A DNA stretch of 64,000 nt from assembly GCF_000765745.2 (NCBI RefSeq), contig NZ_JRPC02000007.1, positions 20,077 to 84,076 on the forward strand. The letters are read 5' to 3'. Each line of letters begins with the position of its first letter. The stretch's first letter is position 1. Below, piece by piece: positions 26,919-38,750 of the stretch. The stretch is from Helicobacter apodemus (GTDB taxonomy: Bacteria > Campylobacterota > Campylobacteria > Campylobacterales > Helicobacteraceae). The notes beneath the pieces are model-generated. The model was not told where the DNA came from. It worked only from the letters and a program-made list of their open reading frames with translations, and ran no database searches. Both the position numbers and the translations under genes were made by a program.

Positions 26919-28868
26919 TTAAGTAGTGAAATCTTGTTTTAAATCTTGATATTTTGCAGGAAGTTTCATCCAAGTTTTAGCGGATTTTTTAGTAATTTCT
27001 AAGGTGGCGTCCATTCCTCCTGCAAGTGAGAAAAGCCAAAATTTATGTGCATAGAGCCAATCAATTTGTTTAACTTGCCTATCAATAGCAGTTCTCATTG
27101 GACGCGTAGCGATTTTTGCAAATTCTAATTCTTGATGCACAATGTAAGATTGCACCGCATCAGAAAATATTTTAATAAATTTATCCTCTAAAAAGAGATT
27201 TTTTATATCATCAATTTCTTCCAATAACTTATCCATTTTTTTAAAATTGATTTTTTCTAATTTATTTTTTTTATTTAATTGCTCTAATTCTTCTGTCATT
27301 TGCATCACTTTTAAAAAGATCTTTTCAACAACTTTTTTCTTTTTATAGCCATAATCTAAAAAATCTTTAATTTTAGCTTTAATAAGTTTCTCGTTAGCTT
27401 TGATCTGTTCTTTTGTTGGGGGTTTTAAAGAAATTCTTTTTTTCTTATTTTTAGGAAGTAGTTTTAAGGCTTCTTTAAAGGGTATTTCTTTAGTTCCTTG
27501 GATTCTAGCTCCACCTTCTGTTGCGTTGATAATCTCTAATTCATAGGGGGTTTCTGCAATATCTTTTTCAAAAAAGTTTAAAAACATTTTCCACACAGGA
27601 GTGGTTTCTACATATCCATCTCCTCCATAAGCTGGAATAAGGAGTTTTTCTGAAATATTTTCTTTTTGTTGGTATTGCTCCTCTTTTTCACCAAAGAGAG
27701 AGTTTTTAGAATGTGTTTTTCCCTCGGGTGAAAATGATAAATCTTGCCCTATAAAGATACATCGTTCAAATCGTGCTAATACAACAATTTCATAAGCCAT
27801 ATTTGCCGCACTCATACCAATCCCTGCATAACCATATTCTTTTAAATCAAAGAAACGGGTATAACCAAAGGGACGCATACTATAAGTTTTGATACCCTGT
27901 GTAATGGCATTGGTAGTGGCACTATCAACAATACTTGTAATGGCAAAAATAATATCTTTTTGGGATTGTGGCGGTGTTTTACGATAAAAATCCGCAGTTA
28001 GCTCTACTCTTTCTAGGGTTGTTACAACATCGGGTTTAATGCCATATTTGGTTAAAATCGGATAAGAGGCATCCACACTTATAATAGTGATATAAGGGGC
28101 ATATTCTTTTAAAAGGGGTAATTGTTTATGGAGTGAAGGTCCTGTTGAAACAATTATTGCGGTATTAGTATTTTTGATATTATCAAGTAGCTCTCTAAAA
28201 GAGGGTGTGGTAATAAGCTCTGGAAGATTTAAAATATGGTGGTTTAATCCAATAAGTGCATCTGTTGAATCATTCCCTACAGAAATCACATGATGTTCAA
28301 AACTTCTTGTGATAATAGCGTTAATATCAAGGCATTCTTGAGAATATCTGCCATAATAGCTATTAAAAATATGTAAGTTATAAATCTTAGAATAAATCCA
28401 TTGCCCATCTTTTACTAGATATTGGTCTAAAACTCCAAAATTGCTTGTTTTTGTCCAAAAAATCATTAATTTTTCACTTAAGATTTCTTCTTCAAAATCT
28501 GCAAAATTTAGTGCGATATAAAGCATTTCTAATTCCGGTTCAAAAATAAAAATTTTTTGAATATTTTTCTCGTGGAGTAAAAGTTTAAAAAAGATTCCAT
28601 TTCCAATACCAAAAAAATACAAAAAAGGATAAAGTTTAAAGGGTTCAAACTCTTGTATTTTTTCTTGTGTTTCTACCAAAGGTTCTTTATGAAAAAGAGC
28701 AATTTTATTTTCTTTATCATAAATATTAATATTAAGGGGGTCTTTACCGATATAAACCTCATATTTTTTATTGGGTTCTAAGATTTCAAGCTGGGCTGCT
28801 AGGAGTGGATTTTTTTGATAAAGAGCTTTAAGGTTTTTTTCAAATCTTGGGTTGAGATATTTAGTCAT
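26919..28868 (-). CDS. Maf flagellin glycosylation protein (DUF115)
   Basis: Motility-associated factor (Maf) proteins transfer nonulosonic acids such as pseudaminic acid to flagellin. The 649-residue protein has an N-terminal domain (EVYIGKDPLNIN and FLYFFGIGNGIFFKLLL), then the DUF115/MptE-like core with STGPSLHKQLP, ISVDASYPIL and GIGMSAANMAYEIV. FIGQDLSFSPEGKTHS is characteristic. A coiled, Lys/Glu-rich C-terminal helical region follows. It lies directly downstream of flagellin on the same strand, as HP0114 lies next to flaB in H. pylori. No poly-G tract is present, unlike several Campylobacter maf genes. Confidence 0.9.
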   Translation of the reverse strand: MTKYLNPRFEKNLKALYQKNPLLAAQLEILEPNKKYEVYIGKDPLNINIYDKENKIALFHKEPLVETQEKIQEFEPFKLYPFLYFFGIGNGIFFKLLLHEKNIQKIFIFEPELEMLYIALNFADFEEEILSEKLMIFWTKTSNFGVLDQYLVKDGQWIYSKIYNLHIFNSYYGRYSQECLDINAIITRSFEHHVISVGNDSTDALIGLNHHILNLPELITTPSFRELLDNIKNTNTAIIVSTGPSLHKQLPLLKEYAPYITIISVDASYPILTKYGIKPDVVTTLERVELTADFYRKTPPQSQKDIIFAITSIVDSATTNAITQGIKTYSMRPFGYTRFFDLKEYGYAGIGMSAANMAYEIVVLARFERCIFIGQDLSFSPEGKTHSKNSLFGEKEEQYQQKENISEKLLIPAYGGDGYVETTPVWKMFLNFFEKDIAETPYELEIINATEGGARIQGTKEIPFKEALKLLPKNKKKRISLKPPTKEQIKANEKLIKAKIKDFLDYGYKKKKVVEKIFLKVMQMTEELEQLNKKNKLEKINFKKMDKLLEEIDDIKNLFLEDKFIKIFSDAVQSYIVHQELEFAKIATRPMRTAIDRQVKQIDWLYAHKFWLFSLAGGMDATLEITKKSAKTWMKLPAKYQDLKQDFTT

Positions 28869-28889
28869 AGGAATCCTTGGGTAGGGCGT

Positions 28890-28909
28890 CTAAGCTCAAA
28901 AGAGCTTAG
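28890..28909 (-). other. Hairpin between flagellin and maf
   Basis: CTAAGCTC, loop AAAA, GAGCTTAG form a perfect 8-bp stem immediately after the flagellin stop. There is no T-run on the minus strand, so it is more likely a partial terminator or mRNA end-stabiliser that lowers maf expression relative to flagellin. Confidence 0.55.
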
Positions 28910-28912
28910 GAG

Positions 28913-30463
28913 TTATTGTAAGAGTCTAAGAACATTTTGTTGTACTTGGTTAGCCTGTGCCATCGCGAAATTTCCTGATTGTGCTAGGATATTTGTTTTT
29001 GAGAAATTCGATGATTCTTCTGCAAAGTCTGTATCACGGATTTGAGATTCTGCTGCTTTAACATTAACTTGCGTTACGGTGATGTTATTAATAGTTACGA
29101 CAAGTTGTTGTTGCACTGAACCTAAATCCGCACGAATTTTGTCTAAATGTTCTTGTGCAGATTGTGCCATATCCATAACCGCCATTGCTCCTACTAAGCT
29201 TGTAACTCCTGCTCCAATCCCATTAGCATTGACTACCCCCATAGAGGTATTAGCATTAGCTCCAATAGCCGAAGCGACATTGGCATTAAATTCCCCATTA
29301 ACGCTTCTTAGATTAACCGTATATTGGGCTAATCCTGAATTTTGTTGAATATTTGCTGCACCAGAGTGAAGACCTACTTGGGAGAAATTTGTTCCAGAGA
29401 CTAGAATATCTCTAGCGTTTAAACGAATAAGCGTTAAACGACCAACGATAGCGTGAGTTGTCCCTGAAATACCGGCAAATGAGCCTCCACCAATGATGGA
29501 AGAACCACTTGTTGCTCGCATAGAAATGGCTCTACCATCTCTACTTGTAAGTTGTAAAGCTCCAGAGATGCTTAAAGAGGCTTGAACGCCTGTTCTTTCT
29601 TTTTGGGCGTTAATGGCATTAATTAACCTTCCATCATTATCATTTTTTTGAACATCATTAATATCCCCAATGGCAACTCCATTAATCACTAATCCTCTAA
29701 TAGTCCCTGAACCAATAGCTTGTGCTCCTTGTCCTATAACTTTATGGGAAGCCCTAACGCCTAAAACATCCGAGTTTTTATTGATAGCTTCTGCTAAAGC
29801 CCCAATACCTGTTCCAGCACTTGTAGAAATCTTTATAGATTCTATAGAGTAATTATTAGTTCCATCAGTATTGAGGAATTTTAATGTAACTTCATTAAGG
29901 CTGCCCGCACCCGCACTTACAGACATTTCCGCTGCTGTTTCATAGCGAACATGCCCTATTTTGTGGGATTGTGTTGGTTGAATAGAAGCTTTGACGGTTG
30001 TATTAGAATACGCCCCAATTTGGAATTCTTTATTAGTAAAAGCACCAGAGAGCATTTGCTGACCATTGAAGCTTGTAGTATTTGCGATATTGTCTAATTC
30101 TTCTAACAGACGTAAAATATCACTTTGAAGAGCGTTTCTTGTAGTGGTGGTTTGACCATCTTGAGCTGCTTGTGTAGCTTTGGCTTTAATGGTATCTAGA
30201 ATCTTGATTTGCTCATCCATAGCCTTATCGGCAGTTTGAATCATACCAATGGCATCATTAGCATTTCTTGTTGCCTGTCCTAATGCTGATGCTTGAGAAC
30301 GTAAGCTATCAGCAATTGCCATACCTGAAGCATCATCGGCTGCTTTATTGATTCTTAAACCGGTGCTTAATTTTTCAAGTGCTTCTGACATATTTCTGTT
30401 ATTAACAATACCAGATGTATGTGCATTGAGTGCATTAACATTTGTATTTATCCTAAAACTCAT
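28913..30463 (-). CDS. flaB: Flagellin (FlaB type)
   Basis: A 516-residue flagellin, the filament subunit. The N-terminal D0/D1 helices start [18 protein letters not shown] and the C-terminal D0 ends [19 protein letters not shown]. The middle D2/D3 part is variable and Ser/Thr rich, the usual site of O-glycosylation. The [19 protein letters not shown] segment resembles the TLR5-evasive type of Campylobacterota. The open frame runs on to 30514, but that extension begins inside the sigma-54 promoter, and AAGGA seven bases before 30463 fixes the start. The neighbouring maf and the sigma-54 control point to FlaB rather than FlaA. Confidence 0.92.
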   Translation of the reverse strand: MSFRINTNVNALNAHTSGIVNNRNMSEALEKLSTGLRINKAADDASGMAIADSLRSQASALGQATRNANDAIGMIQTADKAMDEQIKILDTIKAKATQAAQDGQTTTTRNALQSDILRLLEELDNIANTTSFNGQQMLSGAFTNKEFQIGAYSNTTVKASIQPTQSHKIGHVRYETAAEMSVSAGAGSLNEVTLKFLNTDGTNNYSIESIKISTSAGTGIGALAEAINKNSDVLGVRASHKVIGQGAQAIGSGTIRGLVINGVAIGDINDVQKNDNDGRLINAINAQKERTGVQASLSISGALQLTSRDGRAISMRATSGSSIIGGGSFAGISGTTHAIVGRLTLIRLNARDILVSGTNFSQVGLHSGAANIQQNSGLAQYTVNLRSVNGEFNANVASAIGANANTSMGVVNANGIGAGVTSLVGAMAVMDMAQSAQEHLDKIRADLGSVQQQLVVTINNITVTQVNVKAAESQIRDTDFAEESSNFSKTNILAQSGNFAMAQANQVQQNVLRLLQ

Positions 30464-30501
30464 TGTGCATCCTTTGCAAAAATATTTTTCAAAGACATAA
30501 T

Positions 30502-30518
30502 AAGCAATAGCCATTCCA
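30502..30518 (-). promoter_or_regulatory. Sigma-54 (RpoN) promoter of flagellin
   Basis: On the minus strand the sequence reads TGGAATGGCTATTGCTT. The GG and GC doublets are separated by exactly 10 bases, and TGG and TTGC match the -24 and -12 consensus. It lies about 40 bases before the flagellin ATG. In H. pylori, flaB is RpoN-dependent and driven by FlgR. Confidence 0.8.
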
Positions 30519-30596
30519 TTTTTTATTTTATTTCTATTTTTAAGCTATTGGTGGGATAATTATGAGAGTTGACAAGAAGAAGTTTTAAGAAATTAA

Positions 30597-33029
<2,433 letters not shown>

Positions 33030-33093
33030 GATAAAAATATTTTCTTTTTTATTGAGAGTTATGGGTAGAGTTTAGAATATCCATAAAAGGTAG

Positions 33094-33114
33094 GGGATTT
33101 GTTTAGCAAATCCC
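33094..33114 (-). terminator. Terminator hairpin between the glycosyltransferase and sodC
   Basis: GGGATTTG, loop TTTAG, CAAATCCC form a perfect 8-bp stem between two convergent genes. On the minus strand it is followed by TACCTTTTATGG, giving a short T-run. It likely ends sodC transcription and may also serve the other strand. Confidence 0.65.
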
Positions 33115-33119
33115 TGGTG

Positions 33120-33656
33120 TTATTGGATTACTCCACAAGCTATTCTTGCTCCACCACCACCAAGTTTAGCTGGGTAGTCATGATGGTTATCTCCCCCAAT
33201 ATGCACCATTAAAGCATGATTTTTTAATTCTTCGAGTGTCTTGATTTTTGGTGATAAAACAGGATTGGTTGCTTTGCCATCTTTATCAACATAGAGTGCT
33301 GGTAAGTCTCCTTTGTGTCCTTTGTCGTCCCAAGGAAACGAATGCCCTCCTGTTTTTTTAGGATCCCAATGCCCTCCTGCTTTCAAGCCTAAGCCTTTTT
33401 CTGTTGCTCCGCAATCTGGTTTTTCATGTACATGGAAACCATGCAAACCAGGTTCTAAATTTGTTAGATTTGGATAGAATGCGACACCATATTTTGTTTG
33501 CACAGCTACAACTTCGCCTATTGGTGTACTTTCACTTTTATTGAGCATATCTAATTTGATAGTAATATGTTTAGAATCTTTTGGATTAAACATTTCTGTA
33601 TTTTCTGCAAAGAGTAAAGTTGTTGCTGCCAAAGAGATAAAAATCATTTTTTTCAT
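33120..33656 (-). CDS. sodC: Periplasmic Cu/Zn superoxide dismutase
   Basis: SodC converts superoxide to hydrogen peroxide and oxygen in the periplasm. The 178-residue protein starts [17 protein letters not shown], a signal peptide. The metal ligands are in [12 protein letters not shown], the zinc-loop in [10 protein letters not shown] and [12 protein letters not shown], and the last His in [10 protein letters not shown]. The conserved Arg and Cys are in [10 protein letters not shown]. The frame is open to 33677, but AAGGA and the signal peptide place the start at 33656. H. pylori lacks SodC, whereas several Campylobacter and enterohepatic Helicobacter have it (from memory). Confidence 0.94.
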   Translation of the reverse strand: MKKMIFISLAATTLLFAENTEMFNPKDSKHITIKLDMLNKSESTPIGEVVAVQTKYGVAFYPNLTNLEPGLHGFHVHEKPDCGATEKGLGLKAGGHWDPKKTGGHSFPWDDKGHKGDLPALYVDKDGKATNPVLSPKIKTLEELKNHALMVHIGGDNHHDYPAKLGGGGARIACGVIQ

Positions 33657-33876
33657 TAATAAATTCCTTATAGTCATATAATTTTAAAGCCGAAACTTTA
33701 CAGAAAAATATATTAATTATTTCTGAAAATCTTGTTTTATTTCCTCTATTGAAATTTAAAATGATACATTTAGTAATATCTTAAAATATACAATAATAAA
33801 GAAGTTATTAATTTTAGCTATAGCTAAGGGGTGAATTTTAGAGACTAGTTGAGACTTATTTTTTGTAATTATATGG

Positions 33877-33882
33877 TATAAT
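33877..33882 (+). promoter_or_regulatory. Extended -10 promoter at the left edge of the glycan locus
   Basis: TATAAT preceded by TG one base upstream lies 77 bases before the ATG at 33959. It is the only strong promoter-like signal I see in the 302 bases between sodC and the radical SAM gene. The rest of that gap is AT-rich with no gene. Confidence 0.6.
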
Positions 33883-33958
33883 TAAAACTCTTGAAGTAAA
33901 ATTATTATGAACTGTAGAGAGTATTTATTTAATATTTTCAACAGATATTAGGCGAGAT

Positions 33959-34789
33959 ATGATTCAATCTTTTCCTTCTCGTATTGTTTTAGAGCTTACT
34001 CCGCTTTGTAATCTTGCTTGTTTTATGTGTCCTAGACATTATATAGGCGATAAAGATGGATTTATGGAGGAAGGTCTTTTTAAAAAATTGATTGATGAAG
34101 TTGTTGTAGAGAACCCAAAAGCAACTATTCTTCCTTTTTGGAGGGGGGAGAGCTGTTTGCATAAGAAGTTTTCTATACTCTTACAATATGCTATAGACAA
34201 GGGTTTAAAGATACATTTATCTACCAACGGGCATTTTATGAGTAAGGAAAATTGTAAAATATTTTATCAATGTGAATTTATAACTTTTAGTATTCATACA
34301 GACATTGGATATAAAAATGCTTTGTCCCTAATAGAGAATAAGCCTAAAAATTGTCAAACGACTTTTCAAATCTCTTTTGTAGATACTGAAAAGACAACCA
34401 ATAAATATCTTGATGAATGTGCTAGTAGCTCAATTTTACTCGGTTTTGATAGTATTAGATTGTATAAGCAACATACTATTGGTGGAGAGTTTGGAAAAAC
34501 TCAAAAAGAGAGAGGCAAAAAGCGTCATTTTTGCCCAAAATTAGTGCATACTTTTGTTGTAAGCAGTGATGGGTATTTTAGTCGTTGTAATCATATTTGG
34601 GAAACTTGTAGAGAAATTAATTTGAATGAGGCTAGTATTAAAGAAGTGTGGCATAGTGAAGTTATGAAAAAAATACGAGAGGAATACCCAGATTCAAAAT
34701 GCTTCCCTTGTGATCAGTGGAGTGGGCATACTTGTGGTGAGGTGTGGAATAAGAAAAATGGGCAAATAGTGCATAAAATTTTTAATTAA
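33959..34789 (+). CDS. Radical SAM/SPASM-like enzyme, short form
   Basis: A 276-residue radical SAM protein. The cluster-binding cysteines are C17, C21 and C24 in LTPLCNLACFMCPRH. An auxiliary Cys set lies near the C-terminus (FSRCNHIW, then CFPCDQWSGHTC), typical of SPASM or Twitch domains. It lacks the 190-230 residue N-terminal domain found in the other radical SAM proteins of the locus. The substrate is unknown. Its position at the head of the sugar-modification cluster suggests work on a nucleotide sugar or glycan (inference). Confidence 0.8.
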   Translation: MIQSFPSRIVLELTPLCNLACFMCPRHYIGDKDGFMEEGLFKKLIDEVVVENPKATILPFWRGESCLHKKFSILLQYAIDKGLKIHLSTNGHFMSKENCKIFYQCEFITFSIHTDIGYKNALSLIENKPKNCQTTFQISFVDTEKTTNKYLDECASSSILLGFDSIRLYKQHTIGGEFGKTQKERGKKRHFCPKLVHTFVVSSDGYFSRCNHIWETCREINLNEASIKEVWHSEVMKKIREEYPDSKCFPCDQWSGHTCGEVWNKKNGQIVHKIFN

Positions 34790-34927
34790 TAAAATTAATA
34801 CATAAAGTAGATTGATGATTAGTGTTTTGTATTTTTTTATGAATAATATAGCAATTCTCTTTCATTCCAAGTTATTGTATATCAAGAAAAGATTCTTGAG
34901 CTTTTTGTTGTACTATTGAGGATATTT

Positions 34928-35437
34928 ATGTATGGATATACAGACCATAATTGTATCTTAAGTGAGTGGATGCAGAGACTAGTTTTTAGCAATCTACTGA
35001 TGGAGTGTGGTTCTATTGCTACGAGTATTTTTAAAATTTTGTATTTTCTTAAAATCCTGTGTCGTATTATAGGATTAAATTGCTATAACAATAGGTATCG
35101 TGGGTATGTAATAAATGAAGTTTTTGTGAGTAATCAATGGATATTAGTTGATTCTGATAGAAAGATTTTTGTAGTGGATTTACAAAATCAATATTTATCT
35201 TTAAGAGATATTATTTTAAATGGTGGATTTTCTTCAAGTGAGTTTAAGTCTATATGTATAGGTAGTATTTCAAGTAGCGGTATGGCTTATCATATTATAC
35301 AAAAGGGTTATTTGCAAAATGATGGTTTTTTCGCAGGATTTTATAGTTTAGAGTTTTCTAAAAACTTAAAGGATTGGTATAGTGAGTATAATGTGTTTAT
35401 GAATTTAGAGAATCCTATCTATGAAATGTTTGTGTGA
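34928..35437 (+). CDS. Transglutaminase-like domain protein, probably 5'-truncated
   Basis: I see a weak transglutaminase-like core: a Cys in MECGSIATSIF, then after about 35 residues GYVINEVFVSNQWILVDSD, which matches the G-H-V-x-N-E-V ... W-x-x-x-D pattern of these folds. The His is replaced by Tyr, so peptidase or transglutaminase activity is doubtful. ATG 34928 follows GAGG with a 6-base spacer. A 34-codon open frame just upstream in another frame (from 34815) may be a remnant of the missing N-terminus. This is a tentative assignment. Confidence 0.45.
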   Translation: MYGYTDHNCILSEWMQRLVFSNLLMECGSIATSIFKILYFLKILCRIIGLNCYNNRYRGYVINEVFVSNQWILVDSDRKIFVVDLQNQYLSLRDIILNGGFSSSEFKSICIGSISSSGMAYHIIQKGYLQNDGFFAGFYSLEFSKNLKDWYSEYNVFMNLENPIYEMFV

Positions 35438-35550
35438 TGATGTGCAAAATCCTTTTAAGAATCGCTATATTGAAGCAAGATGAGCGACAAAAGTCTTGCT
35501 GTTAAGATTTTACAAAAAAAGGAATTTTAATAAAATTTTATGGAGAAAAA

Positions 35551-36729
35551 ATGAAGATCCCTATTAGTAAGCCTTACTTTGATGATGAAGAAGAGAAAAT
35601 AATAATAAAGCCTTTGCAAAGCGGTTGGGTTGTGCAAGGTCCTTTTGTGAAAGAATTTGAAGAAAAATTTTCTGCCTATACAAAAATACCTTATGCAGTT
35701 GCTTCTAGTAATTGTACTACGGCTTTGCATTTGGGATTGATAGCATTGGGAATTAAAAGGGGTGATAAGGTAATAGTCCCTTCTTTTACTTATGTAGCTT
35801 CTGCAAATGCTATCGAATATGTTGGGGCTACTCCAATTTTTTGTGATATTGATTTAAGAAGTTTTAATTTGGATATTCAAAAGCTTGAAGATATTGTTGT
35901 TAATAACAATGATATCAAGGCTATAATGCCTGTGCATCTTTTTGGATTATGTGCAAATATGCCTAAAATTATGGAGTTAGCTAAGGAATACAAGCTAAAA
36001 GTTATTGAAGATTGTGCCTGTGGTTTTGATTCTTGGATTGGGACGAAACATGGCGGAAGTTTTGGTGATTGTGGTTGTTTTAGTTTTCATCCTAGAAAAG
36101 CAATTAGCACAGGTGAAGGAGGAATGCTAGTTACTGGTATTCAAACTCTTGCAGAAAAAGTAAGATGTTTAAGAGATCATGGAGCAAGTAAATCAGACTT
36201 AGAGAGACATCTTCAAGAAGGTGGTTCTTTACTTCCTAATTTTAATATCTTAGGTTACAATTATAGGCTTACTGATATGCAGGGGGCTTTGGGTGTAACA
36301 CAAATGAATAAAGCACAAAAGATTATGCAAGCTAGAAGAAAAATCGCACAATGGTATAATGAAGCTTTAGCCGATTTTCCTTTATTGCTTTTGCCGCAAA
36401 CGCCAGAAAATTTTAAACACAGCTATCAAAGTTATGTAGTTCTTTTTTCCCCTTCTTATGAGGGATTAACCTTAGAAATGATTGCTAAATATAATAAAAA
36501 AAGAAATATTTTTATGCAAAAATTAGAATCTTTAGGGATTTCTACAAGACAAGGTACGCACGCAGTGCATACCTTAAAATATTATTGTGATAAATATTAT
36601 TTTAAAGAAGATGATTACTTGACTTCTTTAGCGGCTGATAGGCTCTCTATATCTTTACCATTGTATCCACAAATGAGTGAGAGTGAGTTTGATTATTTAA
36701 TAAATTCATTCAAAAAGGTATTTGGTTAA
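35551..36729 (+). CDS. DegT/DnrJ/EryC1 sugar aminotransferase
   Basis: A PLP enzyme that aminates a keto-sugar nucleotide. The pyridoxal lysine is Lys183 in FSFHPRKAISTGEGG. Other blocks are MKIPISKPYFDDEE at the N-terminus, ASSNCTTALHLGLIALGI, and VPSFTYVASANAI. The length of 392 residues is normal. It shares one base with the amidotransferase gene after it. With the formyltransferase at 45310 it could supply a formamido-sugar, though the exact sugar cannot be read from sequence. Confidence 0.93.
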   Translation: MKIPISKPYFDDEEEKIIIKPLQSGWVVQGPFVKEFEEKFSAYTKIPYAVASSNCTTALHLGLIALGIKRGDKVIVPSFTYVASANAIEYVGATPIFCDIDLRSFNLDIQKLEDIVVNNNDIKAIMPVHLFGLCANMPKIMELAKEYKLKVIEDCACGFDSWIGTKHGGSFGDCGCFSFHPRKAISTGEGGMLVTGIQTLAEKVRCLRDHGASKSDLERHLQEGGSLLPNFNILGYNYRLTDMQGALGVTQMNKAQKIMQARRKIAQWYNEALADFPLLLLPQTPENFKHSYQSYVVLFSPSYEGLTLEMIAKYNKKRNIFMQKLESLGISTRQGTHAVHTLKYYCDKYYFKEDDYLTSLAADRLSISLPLYPQMSESEFDYLINSFKKVFG

Positions 36730-38750
36730 TGTGTGGCGTTGTTGGAGTGGTTTCTTTAAAGCACAAAACTATTAAAACCAATAATCTTGTAAAAATGGTT
36801 AATTTACTTAAGCACAGAGGTCCAGATGATGCAGGTTATTTATTTTTTCATACAGGATTGCATCATAGTTCAAAAATTTCTTTTTATCAGGCTTTTAGTG
36901 ATGAGAAGTTTAAAACTCTTTCTCCCCTTTTGCCTCCTATTCAGGAAGCTATGAGTATTAAAGAGATTAATGCTCACGATTGGGATATTTTTCTTGGGCA
37001 TCGTAGATTATCTATTATTGATACGACTCCTGCAGGGCATCAGCCAATGAGTGATTTGTCTAAAAATCTTTGGGTGAGTTATAATGGAGAAATTTATAAT
37101 TTTAAAGAAATTCGCACAGAGTTAGAGCAATTGGGTTACCAATTTTATACGCAAAGTGATACAGAAGTTATTATTTATGCCTATGCCAAATGGGGGATTG
37201 AGTGTATTAATAAGTTTAATGGAATGTTTGCTTTAGCACTTTATGATAATTTTGCTAAGAAGTTTTTTTTAATACGTGATAGATATGGAATTAAACCCCT
37301 TTATTATCAATTAGATAATGAAAACAATTTAATCTTTGCTAGTGAGAATAAGGCTATTTTAGCTTATTGTGAGAGTAATCCACAAGTAGATTGTGAAGCA
37401 CTTTTGGAATATTTTACTTTTCAAAATATTTTTACTAATAAAACTTTTTTTACGGATATTAAATTACTTGAAGCAGGACATTATTTAGAGATTGATTTGC
37501 GATCAAAAACTTTGATAAAAAAATGTTATTGGGATTTTTGTTTTGAGAGTTGTTGGAATTTAAAGGATGAGAGAGAGTATATTGTTGAGCTAGAGCGACT
37601 ATTTATTTCGGCTATTAAAAGGCAGTTACAAGCCGATGTCTTAGTTGGGGGTTATTTAAGTGGAGGTATTGATAGCAGTAGTATTTGTGGAGTTGCTTCA
37701 AGGTTTTTACCTTATTTAAATACTTTTTCTATTGGTTTTGATTTAACCTCTGCAAGAGGGATAGAACTTGGCTTTGATGAAAGGGAGATTAGCGAATACC
37801 TTTCTTACTTGTTTAAAACAGAGCATTATGAGATGGTATTAAAAAGTGGTGATATGGAGAGATGTTTAAGGGATTTTACTTATCATTTAGAAGAACCTAG
37901 AGTTGGGCAGAGTTATCCAAATTTCTATGCAGCGAAATTAGCGAGTAAGTTTGTGGGTGTTGTGCTATCTGGTTGTGGTGGAGATGAGTTATTTGGGGGA
38001 TATCCTTGGAGATATTATAGAGGGATAAAAAATAAAGATTTTAAACATTATGTTGAAGAATATTATCTTTTTTGGCAAAGACTTGTTCCTAATAGTCAAT
38101 TAAAAAAGCTTTTTGCTCCTATTGCTAATAAAGTTAATAGTGTATGGACAAGAGATATTTTTGAAAATATCTTAAAAGGAGCAAATGTTAATCCCTCTTG
38201 CGAAGAAGAGTATATTAATAATTCCTTATATTTTGAATCAAAGACTTTTTTGCACGGGCTTTTAATGGTGGAAGATAAACTCTCTATGGCACATTCTTTA
38301 GAGGTTAGAGTTCCATTTTTGGATAATGATTTGGTGGATTTTGCACAAAAGATTCCTTTATCGTTGAAATTGTCAAATTTTGAGGATGTAAAGAAGATAG
38401 ATGAAAATAATTTAATGCAAAAAAGACAAAATCGCTTTTTGCAAACTAAAAATAATAAAATGATTTTTAGAAAAATGGCTAGTGCGTTTATACCAAAAGA
38501 AGTTGTAGAAGGGGCAAAAAAAGGCTTCTCTAGCCCAGATGGAAGTTGGTTTAGTGGAGAGAGTATAGATTTTGTTAAACAGAAGTTATTTTGTAAGGAT
38601 TCTTTAATATTCCATTATTTAGATTATAAAACTTGTTATAATTTAATTAATGACCATTTAGAAGGAAAGCAGAATTATCGTTTGCTTATTTGGTCTTTAT
38701 TGAATTTTAATGAATGGTGTCAAATTCATTTAGGAGAATATAATGCTTGA
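36729..38750 (+). CDS. Asparagine synthase-like glutamine amidotransferase (first copy)
   Basis: A 673-residue class II glutamine amidotransferase fused to an AMP-forming synthetase domain. The N-terminal nucleophile is Cys2 in MCGVVGVVS. The glutamine-binding VSYNGEIYNF is present. The ATP-binding loop SGGIDSS is at residues 311-317, and VRVPFLDNDLVDFA and the C-terminal helical part follow. Copies of AsnB in surface-polysaccharide loci often amidate uronic-acid carboxylates or make acetamidino groups. Such a role is likely here because a second copy lies at 56567. It overlaps the next gene by 8 bases. Confidence 0.85.
   Translation: MCGVVGVVSLKHKTIKTNNLVKMVNLLKHRGPDDAGYLFFHTGLHHSSKISFYQAFSDEKFKTLSPLLPPIQEAMSIKEINAHDWDIFLGHRRLSIIDTTPAGHQPMSDLSKNLWVSYNGEIYNFKEIRTELEQLGYQFYTQSDTEVIIYAYAKWGIECINKFNGMFALALYDNFAKKFFLIRDRYGIKPLYYQLDNENNLIFASENKAILAYCESNPQVDCEALLEYFTFQNIFTNKTFFTDIKLLEAGHYLEIDLRSKTLIKKCYWDFCFESCWNLKDEREYIVELERLFISAIKRQLQADVLVGGYLSGGIDSSSICGVASRFLPYLNTFSIGFDLTSARGIELGFDEREISEYLSYLFKTEHYEMVLKSGDMERCLRDFTYHLEEPRVGQSYPNFYAAKLASKFVGVVLSGCGGDELFGGYPWRYYRGIKNKDFKHYVEEYYLFWQRLVPNSQLKKLFAPIANKVNSVWTRDIFENILKGANVNPSCEEEYINNSLYFESKTFLHGLLMVEDKLSMAHSLEVRVPFLDNDLVDFAQKIPLSLKLSNFEDVKKIDENNLMQKRQNRFLQTKNNKMIFRKMASAFIPKEVVEGAKKGFSSPDGSWFSGESIDFVKQKLFCKDSLIFHYLDYKTCYNLINDHLEGKQNYRLLIWSLLNFNEWCQIHLGEYNA

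Noticed and set aside
30464..30514. 17-residue N-terminal extension of flagellin
   Set aside because: It begins inside the sigma-54 promoter and upstream of a good ribosome binding site, and flagellins start at MSFRINTN.
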